58,144 nt of DNA from an uncultured bacterium (lineage in GTDB: Bacteria > Bacillota > Clostridia > Oscillospirales > Oscillospiraceae), in assembly GCA_948469375.1 (NCBI GenBank), contig CAOKLO010000018.1:1-58144 (forward strand), written 5' to 3'. Every line of letters starts with the position of its first letter. Position 1 is the first letter of the stretch. The position numbers and the translations under genes were made by a program. The notes below the pieces were generated by a model that ran no database searches, had not been told where the DNA came from, and saw only the letters and a list, made by a program, of their open reading frames with translations. Shown piece by piece: positions 6,167-13,150 of the stretch.

Positions 6167-6685
6167 TTAGATGGTCTCGACCTGGTCCAGGTCCAGTTCG
6201 ACGGGAGTCTCCCGACCGAACATGGAAACGACCACCCGGACCTTGCCCTTGTCGGTGTCCAGCTCCTCCACCGTGCCGATGAAGGAGGCCAGGGCGCCGT
6301 CGGTGATCTTCACGCTGTCGCCCACGGCGTAGCCCACCACCACCTCGCGCTTTTCCACGCCCAGGGCGGCGATCTCCTCGTCGGTGAGGGGGATCGCCTT
6401 GTTGGCTGCGCCCACGAAGCCCGTGACGCCCCGGATGTTGCGCACCAGGTGCCAAGTTTCGTCGGTCATGATCATCTTCACCAGCACATAGCCGGGGAAG
6501 ACCTTGCGCTCCACGGTCTTGGGGCCGTTGTCGGTGATTTCGGTGACCGTCTCCAGGGGGATGGACACCTCGGCGATGAGGTCGTGCATATTGCGGTTTT
6601 CCACAGCCTGCTCGATGGACACGGCCACGGTGTTCTCGTAGCCGGAGTAGGTGTGGGCCACGTACCATTTCAGTTCGTCCGCCAT
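6167..6685 (-). CDS. nusG: transcription termination/antitermination factor NusG
   Basis: NusG bridges RNA polymerase to Rho or the leading ribosome. The 172-residue protein contains the NGN domain (residues 1-110, KWYVAHTYSGYENTVAVSIE, then PGYVLVKM and VRNIRGVTGFVG) and the C-terminal KOW domain (about 119-172, GDSVKITDGALASFIGTVEE). MADELKWYVAH at 6685 is taken as the start since the family begins there; the reading frame upstream overlaps secE. It starts 8 nt after the secE stop, the usual secE-nusG arrangement. Confidence 0.96.
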   Translation of the reverse strand: MADELKWYVAHTYSGYENTVAVSIEQAVENRNMHDLIAEVSIPLETVTEITDNGPKTVERKVFPGYVLVKMIMTDETWHLVRNIRGVTGFVGAANKAIPLTDEEIAALGVEKREVVVGYAVGDSVKITDGALASFIGTVEELDTDKGKVRVVVSMFGRETPVELDLDQVETI

Positions 6686-6693
6686 GGCTCGCC

Positions 6694-6981
6694 TTAACCG
6701 AAGAGCTGGAGCAGAGCGTCGATCACCGCGCGGGCCAGGAAGTCGAACACCCAGATGAAGACGCCCACGATGAGGACGCACAGAATGACGATGCCCACGT
6801 TTTTGACAACGTCCTTGGCGGAGGGCCAGGTGACCTTTTTCAGCTCACCCTTCAGGTCCTTGAACCAGCGCAGGACACGGTTGGGCTTTTTCTCCTTCTT
6901 CTTCTCCTTGGGAGCCTTGGCCTTTTTTTCGGAGCTTACGGACTCCTGCGGCGCGTTGTCCCGCTTTTCCTGTTCAGACAT
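6694..6981 (-). CDS. secE: preprotein translocase subunit SecE
   Basis: SecE is the small essential subunit that clamps SecY in the membrane. The 95-residue protein has an unusually long charged N-terminal part rich in Lys/Glu (residues 1-38, KKAKAPKEKKKEKK), then the conserved amphipathic helix LRWFKDLKGELKKVTWPSAK (about 38-57) and a single membrane segment at about 63-88. It sits between rpmG and nusG as in most bacteria. ATG 6981 follows a weak AAGG-type site. Confidence 0.95.
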   Translation of the reverse strand: MSEQEKRDNAPQESVSSEKKAKAPKEKKKEKKPNRVLRWFKDLKGELKKVTWPSAKDVVKNVGIVILCVLIVGVFIWVFDFLARAVIDALLQLFG

Positions 6982-7018
6982 TTACTTTAACCCTTCTTTC
7001 CTTAGTGAGCGGCGCTCA

Positions 7019-7183
7019 TTACTTGGTTTCGGTGTGCAGAGTGTGCTTCCTGCAGAAGGGGCAGTACTTGTTGAGCTCCAGGCGCTCGGTGGTATTGCGC
7101 TTGTTCTTCTTGGTGTTGTAGTTGCGCTGCTTGCACTCGGAGCAGCGCAGAACGATCTTGACACGGTTCCCGGCTTTCGCCAT
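7019..7183 (-). CDS. rpmG: 50S ribosomal protein L33, zinc-binding form
   Basis: A 54-residue protein with [20 protein letters not shown] and [17 protein letters not shown]. The two CxxC pairs (CSEC, CPFC) identify the zinc-coordinating C+ paralogue of L33. MAKAGNR at 7183 is chosen because AAGGAGG lies a few bases upstream. It is the first gene of the rpmG-secE-nusG run, 37 nt before secE. Confidence 0.95.
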   Translation of the reverse strand: MAKAGNRVKIVLRCSECKQRNYNTKKNKRNTTERLELNKYCPFCRKHTLHTETK

Positions 7184-7225
7184 TCTCGGCACCTCCTTTT
7201 GAATTTGGCCCGCCCAACGAAAAAA

Positions 7226-7254
7226 CGCCGGACCGGCCTTTGCCGACTCCAGCG
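7226..7254 (-). terminator. possible attenuator in the rpmG leader
   Basis: On the minus strand CGCTGGAGTCGGC-aaa-GGCCGGTCCGGCG forms an imperfect stem followed by TTTTTT, in the roughly 200-nt leader between promoter and rpmG. A terminator in this place would make expression of rpmG-secE-nusG depend on read-through. Stem mismatches keep confidence moderate. Confidence 0.5.
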
Positions 7255-7398
7255 CCTGAAACGGGCACGGTACGCCCATCTAAAGCTACGGGGGGTCGGC
7301 CAATTGCCTCCCTGCGGTCCTCCGGGGAGGGTTCAGGGTTTTTGTGGGTATCCCGTAAAAATACGCACAAAAAGAAAGCCCTGCTCACAGGTATTGGC

Positions 7399-7427
7399 AG
7401 TATATCACACCTGCGGGGGCTTGTCAA
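7399..7427 (-). promoter_or_regulatory. promoter of rpmG-secE-nusG
   Basis: -35 TTGACA (7427-7422) and -10 TATACT (7404-7399) on the minus strand, 17-bp spacer. Its -35 box overlaps that of the divergent ruvX promoter. Confidence 0.88.
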
Positions 7428-7449
7428 GCGTTGTTTTTTCATTTATAAT
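7421..7449 (+). promoter_or_regulatory. promoter of ruvX
   Basis: -35 TTGTCA (7421-7426) and -10 TATAAT (7444-7449) on the plus strand, 17-bp spacer. The -35 shares six bases with the -35 of the minus-strand rpmG promoter. Confidence 0.8.
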
Positions 7450-7458
7450 GTGTGAAGT

Positions 7459-7485
7459 TGATTTCTGCGCACAGCGCAGAAATCA
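7459..7485. promoter_or_regulatory. 12-bp-arm palindrome at the ruvX transcription start
   Basis: TGATTTCTGCGC-aca-GCGCAGAAATCA is a perfect inverted repeat located at about +3 to +30 of the predicted ruvX transcript. With no T-run after it, it is either an operator or a 5' stabilising hairpin. Confidence 0.65.
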
Positions 7486-7512
7486 GGATTGTTGATGATT
7501 GGGGGAAGAGAA

Positions 7513-7932
7513 ATGCGCGTGATGGCCATCGACTACGGAGACGCCCGCACAGGGGTGGCGGTGTCCGACGCCGCCGGGATGCTGACGGGCTACACCACAG
7601 TCATCCAGTCACGCCAGCCTGAGGGCGTGGCGGAGGAGATCGCCAGGTTGGCAAAGGAGCGCCAAGTGGACGAGCTGGTGATGGGCTTTCCCCGGAACAT
7701 GGACGGCACCGAGGGCCCCCGGGCAGAGCTGTACCGCACCTTTGCAGCCCTGGTGGAGGAGAAAACCAGAATGCCTGTCCGGTTGTGGGACGAGCGGCGC
7801 ACCACCATTGAGGCCCACCAGATTCTCCACGCCTCGGGGAAGCGGATGAAGGCCCACAAAAAGAATGTGGACGCGGTGGCGGCCAGCCTTATTTTGGAGG
7901 GTTATCTCACTTGGCGGGCCAAAAATCCGTAA
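7513..7932 (+). CDS. ruvX: Holliday junction resolvase-like RNase (YqgF/RuvX)
   Basis: YqgF proteins have an RNase H fold and act on pre-16S rRNA 5' ends; the older name is putative Holliday junction resolvase. The protein shows AIDYGDARTGVAVSD near the N terminus, VMGFPRNMDGTEGPRA, the catalytic-loop LWDERRTT and the C-terminal KNVDAVAASLIL. ATG 7513 (139 residues) matches the family length of about 138 and follows GGGGGAAGAG; alternative TTG/ATG codons at 7489-7495 would add a few residues. Convergent with ackA. Confidence 0.93.
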   Translation: MRVMAIDYGDARTGVAVSDAAGMLTGYTTVIQSRQPEGVAEEIARLAKERQVDELVMGFPRNMDGTEGPRAELYRTFAALVEEKTRMPVRLWDERRTTIEAHQILHASGKRMKAHKKNVDAVAASLILEGYLTWRAKNP

Positions 7933-7966
7933 AAAAGCGGCGGAGCAATGCTCCGCCGCTTTTTAT
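7933..7966. terminator. bidirectional terminator between ruvX and ackA
   Basis: AAAAGCGGCGGAGC-aat-GCTCCGCCGCTTTT, a perfect stem flanked by A and T runs, serves both convergent genes. Confidence 0.92.
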
Positions 7967-7975
7967 CTGCTCTTG

Positions 7976-9172
7976 TTACTTTGCCAGCTCGGCGGTATCC
8001 AGAGCGATCATCAATTCCTCGTTGGTGGGGATGAGCAGCACCTTCACCTTGGAGTCGATGGCGGAGATAATGGCCTCCTTACCCCGGATGTTGTTGGCGT
8101 CGGCGTCCATCTTCACGCCCATGAACTCCAGCCCGGAGGCAATGTCCATGCGCTGCTGGGCGTCGTTCTCGCCTACGCCCGCAGTAAAGATGATGGCGTC
8201 CACCCCGCCCATGGCGGCGGCGTAAGCGCCGATATACTTCTTCACGCCGTAACTGAACATGTCCAGGGCCAGTTCGGCCCGCTTGTTGCCCGCGTCCCGG
8301 GCGGAGCACAGGTCCCGGAAGTCGGAGGACACGCCGGACACGCCCTGCACGCCGGACTTCTTGTTCAGCACGTTGAGCATTTCCTTGATGTCCATGCCGT
8401 GCTTGTTCATCAGGTACTCCATAACGCCCGCGTCAATGTCGCCGGACCGGGTGCCCATGGGCAGGCCCGCTAGGGGGGTAAAGCCCATGGAGGTGTCCAC
8501 GCTCTTGCCGCCGCAGACCGCTGCGATGGACGAGCCGTTGCCCAAGTGACAGGAGATGAGCTTTAAGGACTCGATGGGCTTGCCCAGCATGTCGGCGGCC
8601 CGCTGAGTGACGTAGCGGTGGCTGGTGCCGTGGAAGCCGTAGCGGCGGACCTTATCCTGCTCGTAATACTCGTAAGGCAGGGCATAGGTGTAAGCCACGG
8701 GGGGCATGGTCTGGTGGAAGGCGGTGTCAAACACGCCCACCTGTGGCACGTCGGGGCCCATGACGGCAATGCAGGCCTTGATGCCGGTGATGTTGGCGGG
8801 GTTGTGCAGAGGGGCCAGGGGGACGTTTTCCTCCAGGGCGGCCATCACCTTGTCGTCGATCTTGACGGAGCAGGCGAAGGTCTCGCCGCCGTGGACCACG
8901 CGGTGGCCCACCGCGTCGATCTCCTTCATGGAGGCGATGACGCCGCCGTTTGGATTGACCAGGGCGGTGAGCACCGCTTGAATGGCCTCGGCGTGGGTGG
9001 GCATAGACACGTCCGCCGCGTCCACGGTGGGCTTGCCCGGGGCTTTATAGGTGAATTTGCCGTCGATGCCGATGCGCTCGCACAGGCCCTTGGCCAGGAC
9101 TTCCTGGGTGTTGGTGTCCAGCAGCTGGTACTTCAGAGAAGAGCTGCCGGCATTGATGACGAGAACCTTCAT
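7976..9172 (-). CDS. ackA: acetate kinase
   Basis: Acetate kinase interconverts acetyl phosphate + ADP and acetate + ATP, the last substrate-level phosphorylation step in fermentation. The 398-residue protein begins MKVLVINAGSSSLKYQLLDT (phosphate-binding N7/S10-S12 loop) and contains VGHRVVHGGETF, GVFDTAFHQTMP, the YGFHGTSHRYV segment and the ADENINE/PHOSPHATE-type loop SCHLGNGSSIAAV with DTSMGFTPLAGLPMGTRSGD, all family signatures. ATG 9172 follows AAAGGAG. It is transcribed divergently from tmcAL. A GACCGC/GCGGTC hairpin (9281-9295) lies in its leader. Confidence 0.97.
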   Translation of the reverse strand: MKVLVINAGSSSLKYQLLDTNTQEVLAKGLCERIGIDGKFTYKAPGKPTVDAADVSMPTHAEAIQAVLTALVNPNGGVIASMKEIDAVGHRVVHGGETFACSVKIDDKVMAALEENVPLAPLHNPANITGIKACIAVMGPDVPQVGVFDTAFHQTMPPVAYTYALPYEYYEQDKVRRYGFHGTSHRYVTQRAADMLGKPIESLKLISCHLGNGSSIAAVCGGKSVDTSMGFTPLAGLPMGTRSGDIDAGVMEYLMNKHGMDIKEMLNVLNKKSGVQGVSGVSSDFRDLCSARDAGNKRAELALDMFSYGVKKYIGAYAAAMGGVDAIIFTAGVGENDAQQRMDIASGLEFMGVKMDADANNIRGKEAIISAIDSKVKVLLIPTNEELMIALDTAELAK

Positions 9173-9309
9173 GTTCCGCACTCCTTTGTTTCGGGCCCCG
9201 AACGCGGCGCCCCCTGATAATAGCTATTTACTTTGACCGGGCTTTCGTATTATAATATAAACTAGTCAAAGCGCAGAGCCGACCGCTGAGCGGTCCTATG
9301 GATGCACAT

Positions 9310-9338
9310 ATTATACTACACCGGCGGAAATACCGCAA
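9310..9338 (-). promoter_or_regulatory. promoter of ackA
   Basis: -35 TTGCGG (9338-9333), 17-bp spacer, -10 TATAAT (9315-9310) on the minus strand; the leader would be about 130 nt and contains the GACCGC/GCGGTC hairpin. Confidence 0.7.
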
Positions 9339-9353
9339 GTATTTTTCTCGTTT

Positions 9354-9378
9354 TTGACAAAAAGAGTCAGAATCTGAC
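9354..9378 (+). promoter_or_regulatory. TTGACA box and palindrome upstream of tmcAL
   Basis: TTGACA at 9354-9359 is followed by the perfect palindrome GTCAGA-a-TCTGAC (9366-9378). No good -10 is found at 17 bp, so whether this is the tmcAL promoter with an operator in the spacer or a site affecting ackA is open. Confidence 0.4.
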
Positions 9379-9449
9379 AATGTATGCCGTGCGAAGCGGC
9401 TAGAGAGAGAAGAAAGCAGGAAAAAATGGAGAAAGGAAGGGTCCGCCGA

Positions 9450-10571
9450 ATGGCAACGGCAGGCATTGTGGCTGAATATAACCCCTTTCACGCCGGGCAT
9501 GCCCTCCACGTCCGGGAGACCCGCCGCCGGTTGGAGGAGTGCGCCGTCGTCGCGGTGATGAGCGGCAACTTTGTCCAGCGGGGGGAGTGCGCCGTGCTGG
9601 ACAAATGGACCCGGGCCCGGGCGGCCCTGAAGGGGGGCGTGGACCTGGTGCTGGAGCTGCCCACGGTGTGGGCGGCCTCCTCGGCGGAGGGCTTTGCCCG
9701 GGGCGCCGCGGGCATTCTGGAGGCCGCAGGTGTGACGACCCACCTTTCCTTTGGCAGTGAATGCGGTGATGTGGATAAGCTCCGGCAGGTGGCCGCCTGC
9801 CTGGACAGTGAAATCTATCAAGCCGGACTGCGCCGCTTTTTGGATGAGGGGATGCCCTTTGCCGCCTGCCGTCAGGCGGTGGTCCGGGGGCTGCTGGGGC
9901 AGGGGTTGTCGGACTTGCTCTCCCAGCCCAATAATAACCTGGGCGTTGAGTATATCCGGGCGCTGAACGCCCTGAAAAGCCGCATTCAGCCTGTTACGGT
10001 CCACCGGAGAGGGGCGGGGCATGACGAAGGCGGCCATCCCGAGTATCCTTCCGCCTCCTTTGTGCGGGAGCGGATATGGGCGGGGGAATGGCCCGCCGAG
10101 AATCCCGCCAGCCTGACATACGGCGAACGGGGTGCGCTGGCCGTTCTTCGAGCCATGAGCGAAGGGGACTTTGCCGCCCTGCCCGACTGCGGCGAGGGGT
10201 TGTCCCAGCGGATCTTCCGGGCGGTGCGCCGGGGGCGGACGCTGGAGGAGGTCTATGATCTGGCCAAGACCAAGCGGTATGCCCACGCCCGCATCCGGCG
10301 TGCGGCGCTGTGGGGGGCGCTGGGACTGAGGGAGAGCGACCGGCCCAGCGGTCCGCCTTATATCCGGGTGTTGGGGGCCAACGCGCGGGGCAGGGAAGTG
10401 CTCCGGGAGATGAAGGCCAAGGCCGCGCTGCCCGTCGTCACCAAGCCCGCTCACGGGAAGGGGCTGCCCCTGCTGGAGTTGGAGGCCCGGTGTACGGACT
10501 TTTACCAGCTCTGCCGCCGGGAGCCCGGTCCCTGCGGGCTGGAGTGGACCACCAACCCGGTTATGCTGTAA
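9450..10571 (+). CDS. tmcAL: tRNA(Met) cytidine acetate ligase (TmcAL/YlbM family)
   Basis: TmcAL uses acetate and ATP to make N4-acetylcytidine at the wobble position of elongator tRNA-Met. The N-terminal nucleotidyltransferase fold shows GIVAEYNPFHAGHALHVRET (HxGH-type motif), MSGNFVQRGECAVLDKWTRA and ELPTVWAASSAEGFARGA; SQPNNNLGVEYIRAL and the C-terminal RRAALWGALGL segment are also conserved. ATG 9450 (373 residues) is chosen for AGGAAGGG 8 nt upstream and because family members start about four residues before GIxAEYNPFH. Head-to-head with ackA, whose product or substrate is acetate. Confidence 0.92.
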   Translation: MATAGIVAEYNPFHAGHALHVRETRRRLEECAVVAVMSGNFVQRGECAVLDKWTRARAALKGGVDLVLELPTVWAASSAEGFARGAAGILEAAGVTTHLSFGSECGDVDKLRQVAACLDSEIYQAGLRRFLDEGMPFAACRQAVVRGLLGQGLSDLLSQPNNNLGVEYIRALNALKSRIQPVTVHRRGAGHDEGGHPEYPSASFVRERIWAGEWPAENPASLTYGERGALAVLRAMSEGDFAALPDCGEGLSQRIFRAVRRGRTLEEVYDLAKTKRYAHARIRRAALWGALGLRESDRPSGPPYIRVLGANARGREVLREMKAKAALPVVTKPAHGKGLPLLELEARCTDFYQLCRREPGPCGLEWTTNPVML

Positions 10572-10599
10572 ATTCGAAACGGAAAGGAAGTTTTAATTC

Positions 10600-11817
10600 G
10601 TGCGCGCTTATGAACGTCTAATCAAATACGTTAAGGTTTATACCGAGTCCTCTCCGGACGCGGGAGCCACCCCCTCCACCCCCTGCCAGTGGGACCTGGC
10701 CCGGCTGCTGGTGGACGAGCTGAAGGAGCTGGGCCTGGAGAATCCCGGCGTAGACGAGCACTGCATCGTTACCGCCTGGCTGCCCGCCTCGCCCGGGTGT
10801 GAGAGCGCCCCCGCTCTGGGCCTGCTGGCCCATATGGACACCGCCCCGGCCTTCTCCGGGAAGAACGTCAACCCCATCGTCCATGAGAATTACGACGGCG
10901 GCGACATCGTCCTGCCCAAGGAGGGCCGGGTCATCAAGGCGGCGGACTTCCCCTTCCTGGCGGGTATGTGCGGCAAAACCATAATTACCGCCGACGGCTC
11001 CACCCTGCTGGGGGCGGACGACAAGGCGGGGGTGGCGGAGATCATGACCTTGTGCGAGCGTGTCATGGCCGAAAATCTGCCCCATGGGCGGCTGTGCATC
11101 GCCTTCACCCCCGACGAGGAGATCGGCGAGGGTCCGGATCATTTCGACGTGAAGGGCTTCGGCGCAAAATATGCCTACACCGTTGACGGCGGCGCGGCTG
11201 GGTCCATTGAGTACGAGAACTTCAACGCTGCCTCCGCCGTGGTGGACATCACCGGCGTGTCCGTCCACCCGGGCAGCGCCAAGGGGATCATGGAGAACGC
11301 CCTGCTCATCGCCCAGGAGTTCAACGCCCTGCTCCCCCCCAACGCCATTCCGGCCAAGACCGAGGGCTACCAGGGCTTTTTCCATCTGGACCGCCTGGAG
11401 GGCGCCGCCGCCCAGGCCCGGATGGAGTATATTGTCCGGGACCACGACAAGGGGGAGTTCACGGTGAAAAAGGCCCTGCTGGCCCGGGCCGCCGCCCGGA
11501 TCGAGGCGGACCATCCCACGGTTCAGGTGACGGTGACGGTGAAGGACAGCTATTACAACATGAAGGAGCAGCTGGCGGCCTGTATGCACCTGGTGGAGAA
11601 CGCCCAAAGGGCGGCGGCGCAGGCCGGGGTGACCCCAACGGTGGAGCCCATCCGGGGCGGCACCGACGGGGCGCGGCTGAGTTATATGGGCCTGCCCTGT
11701 CCCAATCTGGGCACCGGCGGCTATAACTTCCACGGGCCCCAGGAGCTGGCCTGCGTGGAGGAGATGGACGCTGTGGTGGACATGCTGGCCAATCTTGTAA
11801 CCCTTTACAGCAAATGA
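10600..11817 (+). CDS. pepT: peptidase T (tripeptide aminopeptidase)
   Basis: PepT is a cytoplasmic dinuclear-zinc M20B aminopeptidase that removes the N-terminal residue of tripeptides. The 405-residue protein carries the metal and catalytic motifs in order: AHMDTAP (H78, D80), GADDKAG (D140), PDEEIG (E173 catalytic, E174), and a later H in GGYNFHGPQE. GTG 10600 is used as start since GGAAAGGAAG is 9 nt upstream. It follows tmcAL by 28 nt and may be co-transcribed with it. Confidence 0.95.
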   Translation: MRAYERLIKYVKVYTESSPDAGATPSTPCQWDLARLLVDELKELGLENPGVDEHCIVTAWLPASPGCESAPALGLLAHMDTAPAFSGKNVNPIVHENYDGGDIVLPKEGRVIKAADFPFLAGMCGKTIITADGSTLLGADDKAGVAEIMTLCERVMAENLPHGRLCIAFTPDEEIGEGPDHFDVKGFGAKYAYTVDGGAAGSIEYENFNAASAVVDITGVSVHPGSAKGIMENALLIAQEFNALLPPNAIPAKTEGYQGFFHLDRLEGAAAQARMEYIVRDHDKGEFTVKKALLARAAARIEADHPTVQVTVTVKDSYYNMKEQLAACMHLVENAQRAAAQAGVTPTVEPIRGGTDGARLSYMGLPCPNLGTGGYNFHGPQELACVEEMDAVVDMLANLVTLYSK

Positions 11818-11890
11818 TTCACAGTTTATTGATTATTTTCCAGTCTGGATGGGGTAGAATGTCCTAAAAGCCTGCAAAGGAGGCGCTTTC

Positions 11891-12742
11891 GTGATTTACC
11901 GAAACGACCATTATGGTATCATTGACCGCTTCTGTACCAAGCATTCCCGCTTCGGCATCCCGAACCTGGCTATGTACGTGGCCATCGGACAGGCGGCGGT
12001 GGGGCTGGTGGATCTGGTTATGGGCCTGCTGCTCAAGCGGCATATTATCACCGCCTTGATGTTCTACAGCCCGTATATCCTCCGGGGCGAGGTGTGGCGG
12101 CTGTTCACCTTTATCTTCGTGCCCACCAGCACCAACCCTTTCTATCTGCTGCTGAGCTGCTACGTGATATTCTGGACGGGTCAGATGCTGGAGCGGGAGT
12201 GGGGCACCGCCAAGTTCAACCTGTTCTATCTGTGCGGCGTGCTGTGGTCCATCGTGGGCGGCATGTTTTTGGGCTCTATCAGCATCTATTACATCCACCT
12301 GTCTTTCTTCCTGGTCATCGCCACCATGTACAGCGAAATGCAGGTGCTGTTTATGCTTGTGGTGCCAGTTAAGATGAAATGGCTGGCCCTGCTGGACGTG
12401 GCGCTGATCCTGCTGAACGCGCTGGAACAGGGGTGGGTCGTCATCCTGCTGGCCATTCCCAGCTTTATCAACTACTTTATCTTTACCTGGTCCTTCTGGT
12501 CCATGAAGCTGGGCTTTGTCCGCCGCAGGGCGGACCCTCAGGTCATCAATTTCAAGCGGGCCAAGCGGCAGGCGGAGAAGAAGGCCAGGGAGACGGGCGG
12601 GTACATGCACAAGTGCGCCGTGTGCGGCCTCACCGACCAGGACGATCCCAACATGGAGTTTCGTTATTGCTCTAAGTGCGACGGCTATTACTGCTACTGT
12701 GCCAACCACATCAACAACCATATTCACATCAGGAATGACTGA
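11891..12742 (+). CDS. rhomboid-like polytopic membrane protein, probably not a protease
   Basis: The 283-residue protein starts at GTG 11891 (AAAGGAGG upstream) and has about six membrane segments between residues 25 and 215. LRGEVWRLFTFIFVP and the EREWGTAKFNLFYLCGV stretch match the L1-loop/TM2 region of rhomboid folds, but no GxSG serine motif is visible, only IHLSFF at the equivalent place. The cytoplasmic C terminus has a basic helix and a Cys/His cluster: KCAVCG, RYCSKCDGYYCYCANH, which looks like a zinc-binding module. Family members of this kind occur in Clostridia. Role unknown; a terminator follows. Confidence 0.75.
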   Translation: MIYRNDHYGIIDRFCTKHSRFGIPNLAMYVAIGQAAVGLVDLVMGLLLKRHIITALMFYSPYILRGEVWRLFTFIFVPTSTNPFYLLLSCYVIFWTGQMLEREWGTAKFNLFYLCGVLWSIVGGMFLGSISIYYIHLSFFLVIATMYSEMQVLFMLVVPVKMKWLALLDVALILLNALEQGWVVILLAIPSFINYFIFTWSFWSMKLGFVRRRADPQVINFKRAKRQAEKKARETGGYMHKCAVCGLTDQDDPNMEFRYCSKCDGYYCYCANHINNHIHIRND

Positions 12743-12747
12743 GACTA

Positions 12748-12777
12748 GGCCCTCTGCCGGCGGCAGGGGGCCCTTTT
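12748..12777 (+). terminator. terminator after the rhomboid-like gene
   Basis: GGCCC-tc-TGCC-ggc-GGCA-gg-GGGCC followed by TTTT. Confidence 0.75.
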
Positions 12778-12880
12778 ATGCTCCTTTTCGTCGAATGGAC
12801 GCACCTCTGGACCCGTCCCGCCATAGGATAGCTTGCAGACCGTCCGCAGGGCGGTCCGCGCGGGAAAGGAGCAAAGAATC

Positions 12881-13150
12881 ATGTATGAAGCATTGTGTTT
12901 GTCCGCTCTTCGGGAAGGGGAGAGCGCTTATGTAACCGAGGTAAACGCAGGGCCCGCCATGGACCGGCGGCTCACCGACCTGGGGCTGGTGCGGGGGACC
13001 CGGGTGACGTGTGTGCTGCGCAGTCCCGCCGGGGACCCCTGCGCCTATCTAATCCGGGGGGCGCTGATTGCCCTGCGCCGGACGGACGCGGATGGGGTGT
13101 CTCTGGAGCGGCAGGCCCGGACGGTCCCTGCCGGGACGGTGGCCACATGA
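12881..13150 (+). CDS. feoA: ferrous iron transport protein A
   Basis: FeoA is a small SH3-like cytoplasmic protein that supports FeoB. The 89-residue product has LREGESAYVTEV, MDRRLTDLGLVRGTRVTCVL and the C-terminal AYLIRGALIALRR strand typical of the fold. ATG 12881 follows GGAAAGGAG. Its TGA overlaps the feoB ATG by four bases (ATGA), implying translational coupling. A GACCG/CGGTC hairpin precedes the ribosome binding site. No Fur or DtxR box was identified. Confidence 0.92.
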   Translation: MYEALCLSALREGESAYVTEVNAGPAMDRRLTDLGLVRGTRVTCVLRSPAGDPCAYLIRGALIALRRTDADGVSLERQARTVPAGTVAT

